Origin: Platycnemis pennipes
Lineage: Eukaryota > Arthropoda > Insecta > Odonata > Platycnemididae
Assembly: GCA_933228895.1 (NCBI GenBank)
Contig: OW121846.1
Location: 107,959,054-108,023,053 of the forward strand
Length of the DNA: 64,000 bases
Reading direction: 5' to 3'
A model generated the notes under the pieces. That model was not told the DNA's origin and ran no database searches. It saw nothing but the letters and a program-made list of their open reading frames with translations. Positions 34,867 to 47,500 of the stretch are shown here, piece after piece. The position numbers and the translations under genes were made by a program. Position 1 is the stretch's first letter; each line of letters begins with the position of its first letter.

Positions 34867-37098
34867 CCATTGAGGAAATTCGACCAAATCACTAAAAAGA
34901 TAGTATCCATGAATCGATAGTTTTTAACCTCCTTGATACAAACCTTGCCAATGGCAATATAAACAAGCTGAAAATATGTGAGAATGCTAAGGATTTCATG
35001 CCTACTTGGTAAGTGTTTTTGACATTGGGTATTAGTGCTTCTGAAGGTGATATAACAAAATAAGACTATTGCAATTTCCATTAAAAGCAGGTGTTTGGAC
35101 ATGGCTGGATGCACAGAATTATACATTATTATTACCTATATATAATTATATAGGTAGGACTAGATTTTTAAACTTGTAAAATGAACTTTGTATTCATCAT
35201 TCCTCTACATACCCAAAATCTAAAACTAAGAAAGCATATTTTAATCCATAATTACAATGTTATCAAATCAAATTATGAACAAATAGGTAATGAGATTAAA
35301 ATAACTCCAAGGGTTAAACATTCATGAGTATAGAGTCTTGTTTAATAAAGAAATCTGAACATCGCATCGGGATGAACTCAAAGTATCGGAGGAATGAACT
35401 CACTAAATATTATAATTATCAAATTACAAAAATCTCTCAAGGTTTTGAGATGATAAATTCAAGGTATCAAGAATTGGAATGGGTTTCTGAAACTTCTATA
35501 CCAATGATACAATAGAGACATAGAAGAGAAAGTATGACGGAAAAAATGTCATATCATCATTTAGGGATATAGGTAGCCCTCAAATGATGCAAAGGTTCCC
35601 AATTACTCTGATTTCTTTTAACAAGTACAATTGACCAAGACTGACTCATTTTATTTTGAAAGTTTATTACACAAGAAGTGAAAATTCAAAATTCACTCTT
35701 GCTATTGTCTCAAGCAAAGCTTTAAGAATATAAAAATAATTGAAATGTGAATATTTTTAGCATAATATGCCAAAGTTTTCTTCAAAAATACGTATGAATG
35801 CAGCTCATACATCATCATCCTTACATGGATGGACCTTGGAAATGAGAAAATAAAGGTTAATATGACAGCAAATCTATATTCCTCTAGTTCCATAGACCTG
35901 CCTATTTTCAGTTACATCTGACTCGCAAGGTTCTGTCCATATGCATGTCACTTTCACAAGTAAAATTATATCAGCTGATGAGGTTCATTGTCTGCCAAGG
36001 CAGGGCATGCTAAATAGGAAAGTGGTTTATTATGGCATATTTCATCTAATCAGGATCAAAATATTTTTGGAATTTTTGCAGGCACAGGGAAATTATTCAT
36101 AGGAAGAGAGCGATATTATGTAATCAACATAAATAATAACAGTATCAAGCTAATTCGCATTGATCATGAATAAGGGATAAATTCTTGTGAAGTCAACTAA
36201 GAACTTTGGCTTCATCTTTCTCACTAAATTCTGGCTAATGTAAAAAACCTTAGGAGGTATAGATAAGGTATTTACTCAAAATTCTGGTATATCCCTCAAT
36301 AATATCAGCATCAAGGAAAATTTGCATGGATCATATTCAATGATGCAGCTGGTCTATCATTAATTATTAATATCCACAAAGTGGTAATGTGATGATAAAT
36401 TTAGCCTAATCAGCCTTTGGAACAGTACTTGATAAAATATTCACTGGCACAGAGTGTAATATGTATTTTGATGTTTATACTAAATTACCACTTCTGAACA
36501 GCATTAATTTTCCTTAATGCTTAATGCATTTAATTGATATTGGATTGCAGACAAGGAACAAATTTACAAATGCTTAAGAGTACAGCCATTTTTTGACCTT
36601 CATCACACCGGGATTCCTTAAATTTGCCTCTAAAATATGTATCTGTATGCCAATATTTTAACTACTCCCATTCCATTTAACATTTATCTCCAAAGGGAGC
36701 AATTGATATGCATTAACTTAAAGCTGGGCTGTATGCGGATATCTATGAATGATAAATTAGACTATATCACATAATGAATGGACTTGTTGATTGGTACAGG
36801 CTGTATGTTGTCTTATTACTTAAAATACAAGTTTCCCTTCTGATCCATGATTAATATGCTCTATTTATGAAATCAGTCAGATGAAACACAGTGAGTACTG
36901 CACAGAAATAATTCATACATTGCTCTAGTCTCACTTTTATATGTCATATTGCATATTCTTTTCATTCCTGACAATGCATCAATCTGAAAAATATTAAGTG
37001 ACTTTCTCATTAGCAAGAGAAACCTGTATTGTGGTGGTTGCTTCTGCATATAAATTATAACAGAAAAATCTTCATTCTTAATACAAATCTGACTCCTA

Positions 37099-37488
37099 GG
37101 GCCATATTCAGAATCTCTACTCCAGTGCCACTTCTATTGCTAACATCCTAAAATCCCTACAACATGTGAAATTGGTGTACAGATTCTACCTGAAAAGGTG
37201 GTATTACTTTTCAGCATGATGCTGAGAACTGAATTGAGATTCTAAGTATGGTCATATTGAGAATCTCAACTACAGTCTCACTTCTTCTACTGGCATCATA
37301 ATATCTCTATTACAAGTTCCAAAGGGTACGTATACAGATTCCCCTCGATATGATTCAAAGCAGTAAACAGCATGGTAGGTAACACCAGCTTTGCAGGATG
37401 CAGCATCTGCACACCAATTAAATACCTAGTGGGGATTTTAAGAAAGCAGTGGAAGGAAGACTGTAGTTGAGATTCTAAATATGGCCCC
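37099..37488. repeat. MITE pair with shared ends, two copies head to tail
   Basis: The left end GGGCCATATTCAGAATCTC (37099) and the right end GAGATTCTAAATATGGCCCC (to 37488) are inverted copies. A second right-end/left-end junction occurs inside (TTGAGATTCTAAGTATGGTC joined to CATATTGAGAATCTCAAC, about 37234-37270), so two copies appear fused end to end. Both copies share ACTTCT..TACTGGCATC-like interior text. Confidence 0.75.
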
Positions 37489-38550
37489 TACTATCTACAC
37501 TTCATTTCTTATTGGGTAGAAATGAAAGGGTGATTACAGATTACTCAAATGGAATGTTGCATGAGATGAAGTCAGTGAAAACAAGGTTTCAATGAGGCCA
37601 CATGAAAACCTTCTTCTTCTACAACCTTCTTTATGCAACATTACAGCTTTTTTCTCAAAAACCTTGTAAAAAGGTGACTCAGTCACTATATTTCTATCAA
37701 TATGCTCTGCACCCAGACAGATTAATGTATTCACAGTTATTTATGACCGCTCTTTAGGCTACATTTGAAATGAAAAACTTAAATATAAATGGACACCTGA
37801 TCTCACTGTTTTCCCCATCTTAAATAACCAAAATAATAATTGCAGATACATATGCAATTATTTGAAATTACCTTTTGCTTTCCAAAAATATCTAACAAGA
37901 TAATTCATGTAATTGAATGTTTGTGAGTCTTGATATGAAAAAACAGTTCATCACTTTGAATTTAAAGGAAAACCAAGGATGTTCAGAGAACAGAATGCTC
38001 AGTGTGCTAGCATTACAAAAACCTTCTTCTAGGTTAAATAAATGAAATTATTTTTTGGGTTTTATCTCAATACTACATATAAGGAACAAAGAAATTATGC
38101 CTAACTTCAGAAAGGATTCAGAAGACAGCATGTCAAAGGCCCATTACTCCGGTTTCATTATTTTACCAATTTTTCTCTCCTTCGATAAATATATGTCATC
38201 CCATGTAGAATGCAAGCATCACACTAATGATATTTCAATTCAGACTATTTTAGTTCATACAGGAAAAGCGTAAAAACCATACTTCCTGAAATAGCTACTG
38301 TCCAAGGGAATTTTCTATGACTGCAATCATTTGAGTACAGGACTGTGCACAATTAAATACAATGAAAGGATGAGTACAAATGAATAAAAATCTGCAAATA
38401 TTTTTTTCAGTAAGCAAGTATCAGTTATGTGGGGGAAAATAAAGCTATGAAACTAATGTAGTAGCTGAAAACATTATAATTTTAGAACAGAATTTACTTC
38501 GGAGGAACTTGTAATACTCAAGGAACTATATAATACTAAGCATTATAGCC

Positions 38551-38723
38551 CTGATAGCACCAAGTTTGCAGTATATCTAATTGCAATTTAAATGTCTAAA
38601 TCTGGTATATACTAGATGTAGATGGTTAAATTGGGTTTATACCAGATGGCATATTGATATACGTAAACCAAACATTTAAACTGGGTTTACATTAAATATA
38701 CTGCAAACTTTGTGCTCTCTGGG
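38551..38723. repeat. MITE with ~40-bp terminal inverted repeats
   Basis: CTGATAGCACCAAGTTTGCA and GTATAT at 38551-38576 are mirrored by ATATACTGCAAACTTTGTGC and TCTCTGGG at 38695-38723. A second inner pair (ATTTAAATGTCTA and AACATTTAAAC) lengthens the stem. It is non-coding. Confidence 0.8.
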
Positions 38724-41230
38724 TGGCAACATCAGGATGATACTTGGGAAACAAGATTCGTATGCCCCCCTCTAGTAATGTTATAAAAAAATAATTTCAT
38801 AACCTTAAATAGCCTTCAGAATCCTTTCAAATCAGCCAATGTTCAAAATTGCCTATGAATTGATTTAAACACTGATCATCCTTGGGAAATAGGGTTTAAT
38901 CATGCTATGGTCAGGAAAAGAAATGTAAAACCAAGAGAGGGTATAAGTAGCATACAATCAACCAGTCTGATCAGCATAAACTTGAAGTATGGAAAAAACA
39001 TTTTGAGAAGAGTATGTAATCGATAGATATCTTGCCAGCACAGAGTTGTTGTGACATCACAATACTGTGCATCAGCAACAATTACCATCAGTATTAGATC
39101 TCAAATCAGTAATGTTTCCCTTCTCATTAATCTGCTCATCAGCACACACTAAAGCCTGAGCTATAATATTCTTCTTCAGAACTCACCATTGACACTAACA
39201 AGCTTTAACTATTTAAAAGAAGTAAAATAATAAATTTAAATATAAAGTAAGAGATAAGCTCATTACAAATAACCATGCCTTTGACAATCTTGTATGACTG
39301 GTGACAATAAATTTCAAACCATAGAAAAGCATGTTACTGATTCAGTCATTAGTGTATTACAGGTGATTAGAGATCTCCTCCATAACTTTTGGCTCAAAAC
39401 AGGGACCATAAAACAAAAGAGAATTTGTAAAATAAAGAAGTAGGAAGATGAAAAGATATACTTCTAATATCCTAATATAATATCAATATTATTCAAAATA
39501 ACTTTGATAGAAAACGCGTAGAAAATGACTTTATGGTTGATAAATGGAGCTAAACCATTCTTTGGAAAATGTGTCAACACTTTGGAAATTACCACAAAAC
39601 ATTGGACTATTGTGGAAAATCAATTAGGCTCTCCCCATGAAAAGGGGTATTTGGTCTTGTATAAAAGTTTTTATCAATTCCACTTTATAGCCTCTGTGGC
39701 ACTGAATAAGATTCAAATGCAATGCAACATTAACCAAACTATGCAACAGTTATATTATAATACAAGACTTGCTAAAAAATCCTTTCTAGTGCATTAAGAA
39801 CACCATGGAAAAAATGTCTCACTAAAAATCATGGCACACATGCCATAGGTTGCTGACTCTTATGAGATCAGTGGCATATCCTGAACACTCATCACCAACA
39901 ATTTTAAATGAATCTAGCAGCTCTAGCAAATGCTAAAGTGTTTCATATATGACAAAGTAATGGACTAAATGAAAAGAAAACATACAGTGTAAGCACACAT
40001 TATCTAGTTAATGGCCTGAGTATTTCTTATGACTAGTCAACATCAGGATACACTACATCAATGTTGAGAATATGCCGGCATTTAATCAAGAGATAGAATC
40101 CAACTTATGGCAACATGCCCTCAAAGAATCATAGCACCCAATATTAATTAATAGGGTGCATTATAATTTAATAATTTTTATGACATCTAATTTTATTCAT
40201 TAAATTAAAAACGAGGTATACTTAAAACATCATGAGACACTCTTATCTTTAACAAATATTAAAATGAGAAGCTTGCTTCTAAAATTTATCAAATTCAAAA
40301 TTAAAAAATATCAACTTCTATTAATCAAAGCATCTATTCAGTGAAATTAATTACCTACATTTGGATTGAAAATTTTTAATTTTGCTTTCATAATAAAATA
40401 AAACCGATATTTTGCCAACACTGCAGTTAAATCCTTCCAATATCAAAACCAATGGGATTATGGAAAATTTAGATTATGCTGTTCTCTAATTACTAAGGTC
40501 ACATTGCACCATCAACTGGGGTCCTAAGAAAGCACCAAGTTGTTGCTTGTTTACCTATTGTACAATCAATTAAGGAATCAATGAATATCTACTCAATGAT
40601 TTCCTGGATTTCACTGCATGTACCAAAAGTTTTTGAATTACTGAATGGCTCCTTTTTCTGGTAATATTCTTGTATGAATGTTATGAATGGAGCTCATTTC
40701 TTTCTGTTACCATTATCTGATATATCTACATCAAATTTATACAATTCAGAAACTAGCTTCTCATTCATTATGATAAATGTGTATAGATTTACAGCAGATT
40801 GCTCTACATAAAATTTCAGTTCATTATACTTCATGTCCCATACATATTTTCCTTGAGATTGCTAATAAATAATACATAGTTGCCGATATGCATCTATTGA
40901 TGGCAAATTTTTTCCTCTGAAATAATTTCCACCTGTATTTGTTCCTTGTTTCACAGGAATGCTTGCTTGTAAAAATTGGAAGTATTTCCATCATGTAATA
41001 GAAATCACAATGCAATTTTACTTCACCTTCTCTTTGCAAGCCATCCTGGAGCAAAACTCAGGAAGGTGTAGAAGAAAATCTAGCATTTGGTATACATTAA
41101 AAACATATTTTTGAAAATGCAGTCACTTGAAAGTTGAATAAATAGGCATAGTATGCATATTTAGTAAACTTTCATGAATGAATATGCATAATATGCATAT
41201 TTTGATTACATATCTTACTTTTTGGCATAC

Positions 41231-41236
41231 TTTATT
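41231..41236 (-). promoter_or_regulatory. candidate proximal polyadenylation signal
   Basis: On the minus strand, GTGGTAATAAAGTATGCC lies about 135 bases after the stop codon. Together with the signal at 31984 it suggests alternative short and long 3' ends. Confidence 0.45.
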
Positions 41237-41368
41237 ACCACACATAAAGTTAAATCAAGAAAAAGTAAAAGCAATTCACCTTGAATTCAACTCCACAAGC
41301 AAGTAATGACAAGAGTTTGCACTTAAATATAAAACAACTAAAACCAGTCACATATGATCAAATAAAAC

Positions 41369-41547
41369 TTATAGTAACCATCCTCTTTTGGAATTTGCTG
41401 TAGAGCCTTTTTTAGCTGGCTTGTTCTTTTTTCCTATTATTATCTTTTTACGTTGCTCCTTTTTGCTTAAAGAGATTATTGGGTGAATCTCATGGACAAC
41501 ATCACCTCCAACGTGGGAAATTGGGGCAACACCTGGCAATTCCATAT
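41369..41547 (-). CDS. Patched-domain gene, last exon with stop
   Basis: Residues 685-743: DMELPGVAPISHVGGDVVHE, IHPIISLSKKEQRKKIIIGK, KNKPAKKGSTANSKRGWLL, then TAA (41369-41371 on the + strand). A basic cytoplasmic tail; part of this region is poorly conserved in the family, but the phase fit and acceptor are good. Confidence 0.85.
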
Positions 41548-44500
41548 CTATAATAATGAAATAATGCTATTATTATGTGAGAGTTATAAGCAGTCGATCT
41601 AACTTAGTATCAATTTTCCTAAACTTACCATCCTTACTTTCCACATCTGTTTGCACAAATCCGTTACGATTTTCTGTAGGAACTGAGTAAATCTCACTTT
41701 CTAAATTTTCTGGAGCATTTGGCCCCAACCAACTTAATATCACAGGTAGAAACAGTAAACCATGGAATAATCCATACAAAACGACACTGAAAAATAACTG
41801 ATAGAAAGTATCATTAGTTGGCAGTTCCTTAAAGTTTAAGTAAAAAATTACCCTCCATAACAATACACAAGCAGTAGCACTAACTCAGAGAATAAATGGG
41901 AATTCATAGGAAAAAGCAGTTGCATTTCAGAACCACCTATAATGAAATCATTAGAAATGTTCACATGTGCAATTGTAATACATCAATTTGCCTTGTAGGT
42001 GCCAAGGATTTAACTTCAATATTATTGACGAAAATACCATCACAAAAATGACTTGGGGGCACTACGAAAGACACCATTCTTACAAGATGTAAATCACAGT
42101 TGATGACTGGATCCTATACTAGCCCTAGGATATTTTGGATTCAATCATCGCTTTATTAAAATTCTTTGGTCTAAGGAGAGAAATACCTTAAAAAAAGTTG
42201 TAAAAATATATGAGTCACTCCTGCCAAGAAGAACAAATGCCAGAAAAGTACTCATGCCTCCATTGAATACAGCTGGTCCCACCTGAACAAGAGTCGCCAA
42301 TGCCCTTTCTAAAATAAATATCGAAGAAATACTCATTACCACACATTCTAAATACTAAATTTTAAAGCTTATGTAATGATATTGAAGTATTTAATCCATA
42401 ATTATTGCTACATATGTCATAGCATATGTATTGGAATGAGTACAAAGTATGAAGTTATTATTCAGTGCATATTTACCATTACGGGTTCCTGGTAGCCTTG
42501 TAAATGTATGACCAATGTGAGCAGAATAATCAACAGCTAAACCAACACAAAGTAGTATGACAATAGAGGTCGAGATCTCAATGGTAAGACCAAAGAGGTA
42601 CATCGAGCCTACCAAGTTAACTAGGGTGAAACAAACGCAACATATCACCCAAATGGCACTCTGGACATTTTGGATCAGCAAAATTGTTACCAGAGCTACT
42701 GTCAATATGGTCAGTCCCAAATTCCTCAAAAGTTCTTCTCCAATGACCTGAAAAGAAATGTTTTTCTCAGCAGCATTCCTAGAGACATTTGTTTACACAT
42801 TACACATCTTTTTTATAGCAGCATTTCTACAGAGGATATTATATTTTCAGACATTGATTTATGATGCAATGAATGCCTTAGGTTTAGTTGAGTTCTATCA
42901 ATCATTATCAGCTTTTGATCAGTAATTGAAGGTTCCTGGTCTGTTGATGTATGTTCTACCCCCACTCACCCCATTGCCATTCCTGTAATCTATAACTGCA
43001 TATACTATGCTCCAATTGAACTCTTTCTCATTCCCCACCTTCTCCATTAGAAAAAACACTTCATCTCTTTTACCCATCATTCTCTCCTCAATTGCAACTT
43101 TATTCATTGTCTGTTGCTTTTCAATACTTCCTCTATTGTATTTTTCTGCCTCCTGCCAATTTCTCCCATCAACTTCCTCTCCTCACTCCAAGTGCCAAGA
43201 AATTCATTTGCCTGTCCATCTTTTTGCATTTTTTTTATGTACATCTTTTTTATTTCAATTAATTTCCTCATGTATCTTCTATTCTATTTCTTTGCTATGT
43301 CGTCTTCTTATGTCCCTACTCCTAATTCCAGTTTCATCACACCCTGACTACTCGGTTGACCACATTCCTGAATACCACAGAACATGCAAATACATCCTGA
43401 TTTTACTCTAGATTTATTATTCTCCATCAGTGTCCTCAGGTTGCAGGTATTTAGTAACCCATTTTCTTCCACAGAGAAAAATTTTCTCTGTGGCACTTCT
43501 TCTATTGTGCAATTTCAGTGGGTAATGCCGTTTAAGTTCTCATGGCCGGTTCGTGGTCCTTCAATTTGTTAAATGGAAATATATTTATCATTTCATTTGA
43601 AAGGAAAAGAACAACTAGAGATACATGACCAATGGATTATGCATTGAGATGTAGGATCTTCTTTCATCCTTACTTGGAGTTCATTCATGAATATGTACTC
43701 ATGTCTTAGAATTTCAAACCCCCTATGAATAACAAATAATATAAGCCAAATACCTGATTTGCTGTCCAAGAAACATACTCTGGAGAGTATGCAACAATCC
43801 GAGAAGGACCTGTGGTAAAATTTATAGATTGTATGAGGTCACGAATAGATTGCATTGCTTTCACTTGTTCAGCTGTTGTGTTCATGTGTATATGCTGGAT
43901 AATAATTTGAGATGCCTGGAAATGAAACACTAGTTTTTAGTTCTGAAACAACAAACCAGAAATGAGATAAATTTATGTAAATATTTATCCTCCAATTCCT
44001 CATACAGTTAGCAACAAATAGAAGAATTACTAAGACTCATTGAAATTGAATATCAATTGGCAAGAATCAGAGAATATAATCTATAATTTATGATTAAATT
44101 AGTGCTTTCAAATATGAAAGTAAGAGTTCTTCAGTTCAATGAACTTTTAGTATCATTTGAATGAACCACTAAATATTTCTTTAGAAAAGCTAATTGAGTT
44201 TATTGCTCTGCAGCCTAGGATTTACTCTTAGAGCAAAGAAAAACAGTTAAAATGTGTAGTTTATAATTCACCAAAGGTATTGACATGTTGCATTTCATAA
44301 TTTCATAACAAAGAACATTTTATTTTCAATCTATTATAACTGTAAACTTACTGTTATATTATAATCTCCCAAAGGAAAGCTACTAAATTTGATATCCTTA
44401 ATATATGGTTGTCCTTCTTTTGTCATGAAAAGAAATTCAACAAGATACCCTTTAAATTCCTCATAATGCTCAGGTACATACCCTAGAGAGCAAAATAAAG

Positions 44501-47500
44501 AGATTTTTTTATTAAAAAATGAATGATTGTAAGAATTGTTATCATGAATCACTCTAACTTGTAAGATCTTACTATAAGGAATTAATTTTCTATTTCATAG
44601 ATAATTTTCATTTTATTTTATCTAATATGCATAAGTACTCAATAATAACTAGGTATTATGACATCAATTCAATTAGCAACCAATTACAAAAGCCACTTAC
44701 CAAGCCTGTCCAGCCATGCTTGATATGATTTCCACCAAAAATCAACTGTTTCTCGGTTTATGTATGGGTTTTCTTCAATTTGAGTGATTAGCTCATTCAA
44801 CTTATCCTTCTCAGCAAAGTAGTCAATTTCCCCTGAAACCAGAAGGCAACTATTGAGTAACAAAAAGGCAAGAATATAACTAGGAAGATATATTGTAACT
44901 CCAATGATAATGATTACCCATATATATCCCAGCACGTTTTCCATACTTAGGAAAGTATTGTTTGAGTGCATTAGAATAATGCATTGGATATGAATCAGGG
45001 TTCAAATACCAAATAGGATCAAATTTCTGCTCAACTTGAAACACACCCCATATATTAAATGCCAGGATCACTAATGTCAGTGTCACAATTATTATCTGTA
45101 ACACAAAGAATTATGATATATTATGATTTATGATGTTCACATTACAAATTTAAAAACTGCCTCTACATATGAACATCTTATACACTACCTTCACAGGGAG
45201 ACTAAGCACAAAAGGGCCAACATATTTTTCAAAGACCATTTTTTGTATATTCCTCTGACTGCATGCATTTGGTGTCCAGCTTGTATGCTTTCTAAACACA
45301 CATCCATCTCTCTTGGCTTTCATTCTGAACTCATCGATGCAAACACAGCTAACAAAGAATGTTAGCTCAAAGATATATAGGAAAAATATCCCGAAAGCCG
45401 CAAATACACAAAAAGACCTTAAAGAAGGCATTACCTGAAATAGTAACAAATGCAAAATAATGATTTTTATCTTTGGTTGATGGATTATACATTTAAACAT
45501 ACCTATTCAAGTATAGATACAAAATGTGGTTCAAAAATAGTTCCAAGCCAATTGGCTCAGATTTTGGTAATTTTCTCCATTAATGGGGCACAATTTTGCT
45601 TTCCTCTCCCGAAATTCAACTTAAGAGCTCTTCATCATGTCCTCACCCATTCATTAAAGTGAAAACCTTCACTTTGCCTTAATTTAAACCAATAAACATC
45701 ATCATTACATAATATATTGTAGCAAAAAACCCTTATCCTTTTCCCTTTCCTTCTGCTAAAACCCACCACCAATAGGGTGGGTTTAGTGAGGATGTTTCTT
45801 CAGTTCTTCTCATCTGATCAAGGTGACTACATGTACCCAAAAATTTATCATCAAATACCTGTTTGCATTTATTCTTTCTATGTGTAACTTGCTCCAGCTC
45901 TCCTGTGCTAGAAGTGCTACATCCATTTGGACTTTCCGTCATTTTTCTGTGTTAGTCTGTATAAAAAAAACCCTCATCCTTTCCTCCTCCCTTCCTCACA
46001 TTTGTGTTGTATGGAGGAAATAGCTATTTGGCAAAGTATTCTTGATAAAGAGTAGTAGGACAAGAAAACACAGAAAGATAAAACACAAACAGATAAAACA
46101 CAAACTTGTAGAGAAAATTTCAGACAAATAACTGGTCTTTGAGGTCACTCACAATAGGCTGACCAGCCTGTAGTCAGTTCGTAGCAGTCTGGACAAGGGG
46201 ATGAGGTTAAAAAGTCTTAGCTTTTTCCCTCTGAAGCAAAGATCCCTCATGCAGAAGGAAGGTGATGTAATGGGTGGCAATGGACTATGCCATAGATGCT
46301 GTGAGCATTACTGCACCCCTTAAAGAATATCCATCAAGGAACATCTGGGCCTCGATCATGGATCTTCATAAGGTGTGCACTAGCGTTGTTATTTTTTTTA
46401 TTTAATTTATGTCAGAGAGAACGTGATCTCCATTCTTCATTTTTTGTGCAGCACCTCAAATTGCTTATCACAATCAGTGGAGCGAATTTTATAGATGGTT
46501 ATTGTTAACCCTGCGCTACTTTAGGGGTAAGCATTATCAATACAGATTTCGATAACGCGAAAGATGCATCCATGATTCCACATCAGGTTTTGTATGACCA
46601 GACCATTGTGACTGTGGCACAGACAGATCATCCACTTGGGATGATCAAGGTAGTTTGATACTTCACTTACACCTCTTTTGATATTGTGGAAGCAAGAAAA
46701 ATTATATTTATACACTCTTGGTCATGACAATGAGAATTAATAAATGCAATCACAACTGCAAGATGTTCTTTATGTTAAAAATGAGTATAGGAAATATAAA
46801 TCAGTAAATATATATTTAGAATGAATATGTTGAAGTCAGAAAGGGAAGCACTGACCATATGGGGTTAGAAAAGCATTTTGAAGTACACTTAACCCTTTTT
46901 GGTCTCACAGCATTTATGTTTTTCCTGCTTAAATTTTTTATTAGTCATGATGCTTCAGAGCTTACCGTTGTAGTTCCAATTGCAAATGCTGCTATATCAG
47001 TCACAGAAGTTACAGTAATTGAAGCTCCTGCACGCATCAAGGCACATCCAACCTTTTCTGGGACATCTAATCTCTTTTCTGCCACAGAAAGATTGTCTAA
47101 AGCCTAGAAATGGTAGAAATGGAATGCATAAATTAATACTACGCTCACTATCTATAAATATGAGTTATCTAAAATGTTGCTATGCTGGTTAAATCATATA
47201 GGTTCTTTGGAGAGAAGATGAAAGATTAGGGAAAGACACTAGGGAATATGACAAAAATTTCAAAAGCACATTTAGATTTCCATGACCCAGAAGGCTTTAG
47301 AAAATATTTTTTACCTCCATGCCTTTATTGTATTCATGTATTTACCTCCAGGTGTCTTTACCTCATTTATCATATAAGTAAATATTTAAGTACTATATTT
47401 TACTGCTCCTTAAGTTTTATGGTATGGGTGAAAGAATTACCTGCTACAATAATTACAGTGAGAGCTATTATAATTCTAAAGCTGAGTAAAACATGGTGCA

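Larger units (their letters stand above)
31965..41368 (-). other. putative very long 3' UTR of the Patched-domain gene
   Basis: About 9.4 kb of even, AT-rich sequence without transposon protein remnants and without an exon on either strand, lying between the stop codon at 41369 and a strong polyadenylation signal at 31984. It contains at least three non-coding foldback or MITE-like elements (34591-34866, 37099-37488, 38551-38723). The alternative is a short 3' UTR ending near 41.2 kb followed by intergenic DNA. Confidence 0.4.

Noticed and set aside
41629..41784. Alternative acceptor TTTTTCAG/TGTCG for exon M
   Set aside because: It would shift the reading frame and lose the family motif; the acceptor 13 bases further upstream keeps phase 0.
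43007..43411. 134-codon + strand hydrophobic open frame
   Set aside because: It lies antisense within an intron of the Patched-domain gene; the Ser/Phe/Leu richness reflects pyrimidine-rich sequence.
45733..45942. 69-codon minus-strand frame in an intron
   Set aside because: Not needed to keep the Patched-domain frame, and no motif of the family.
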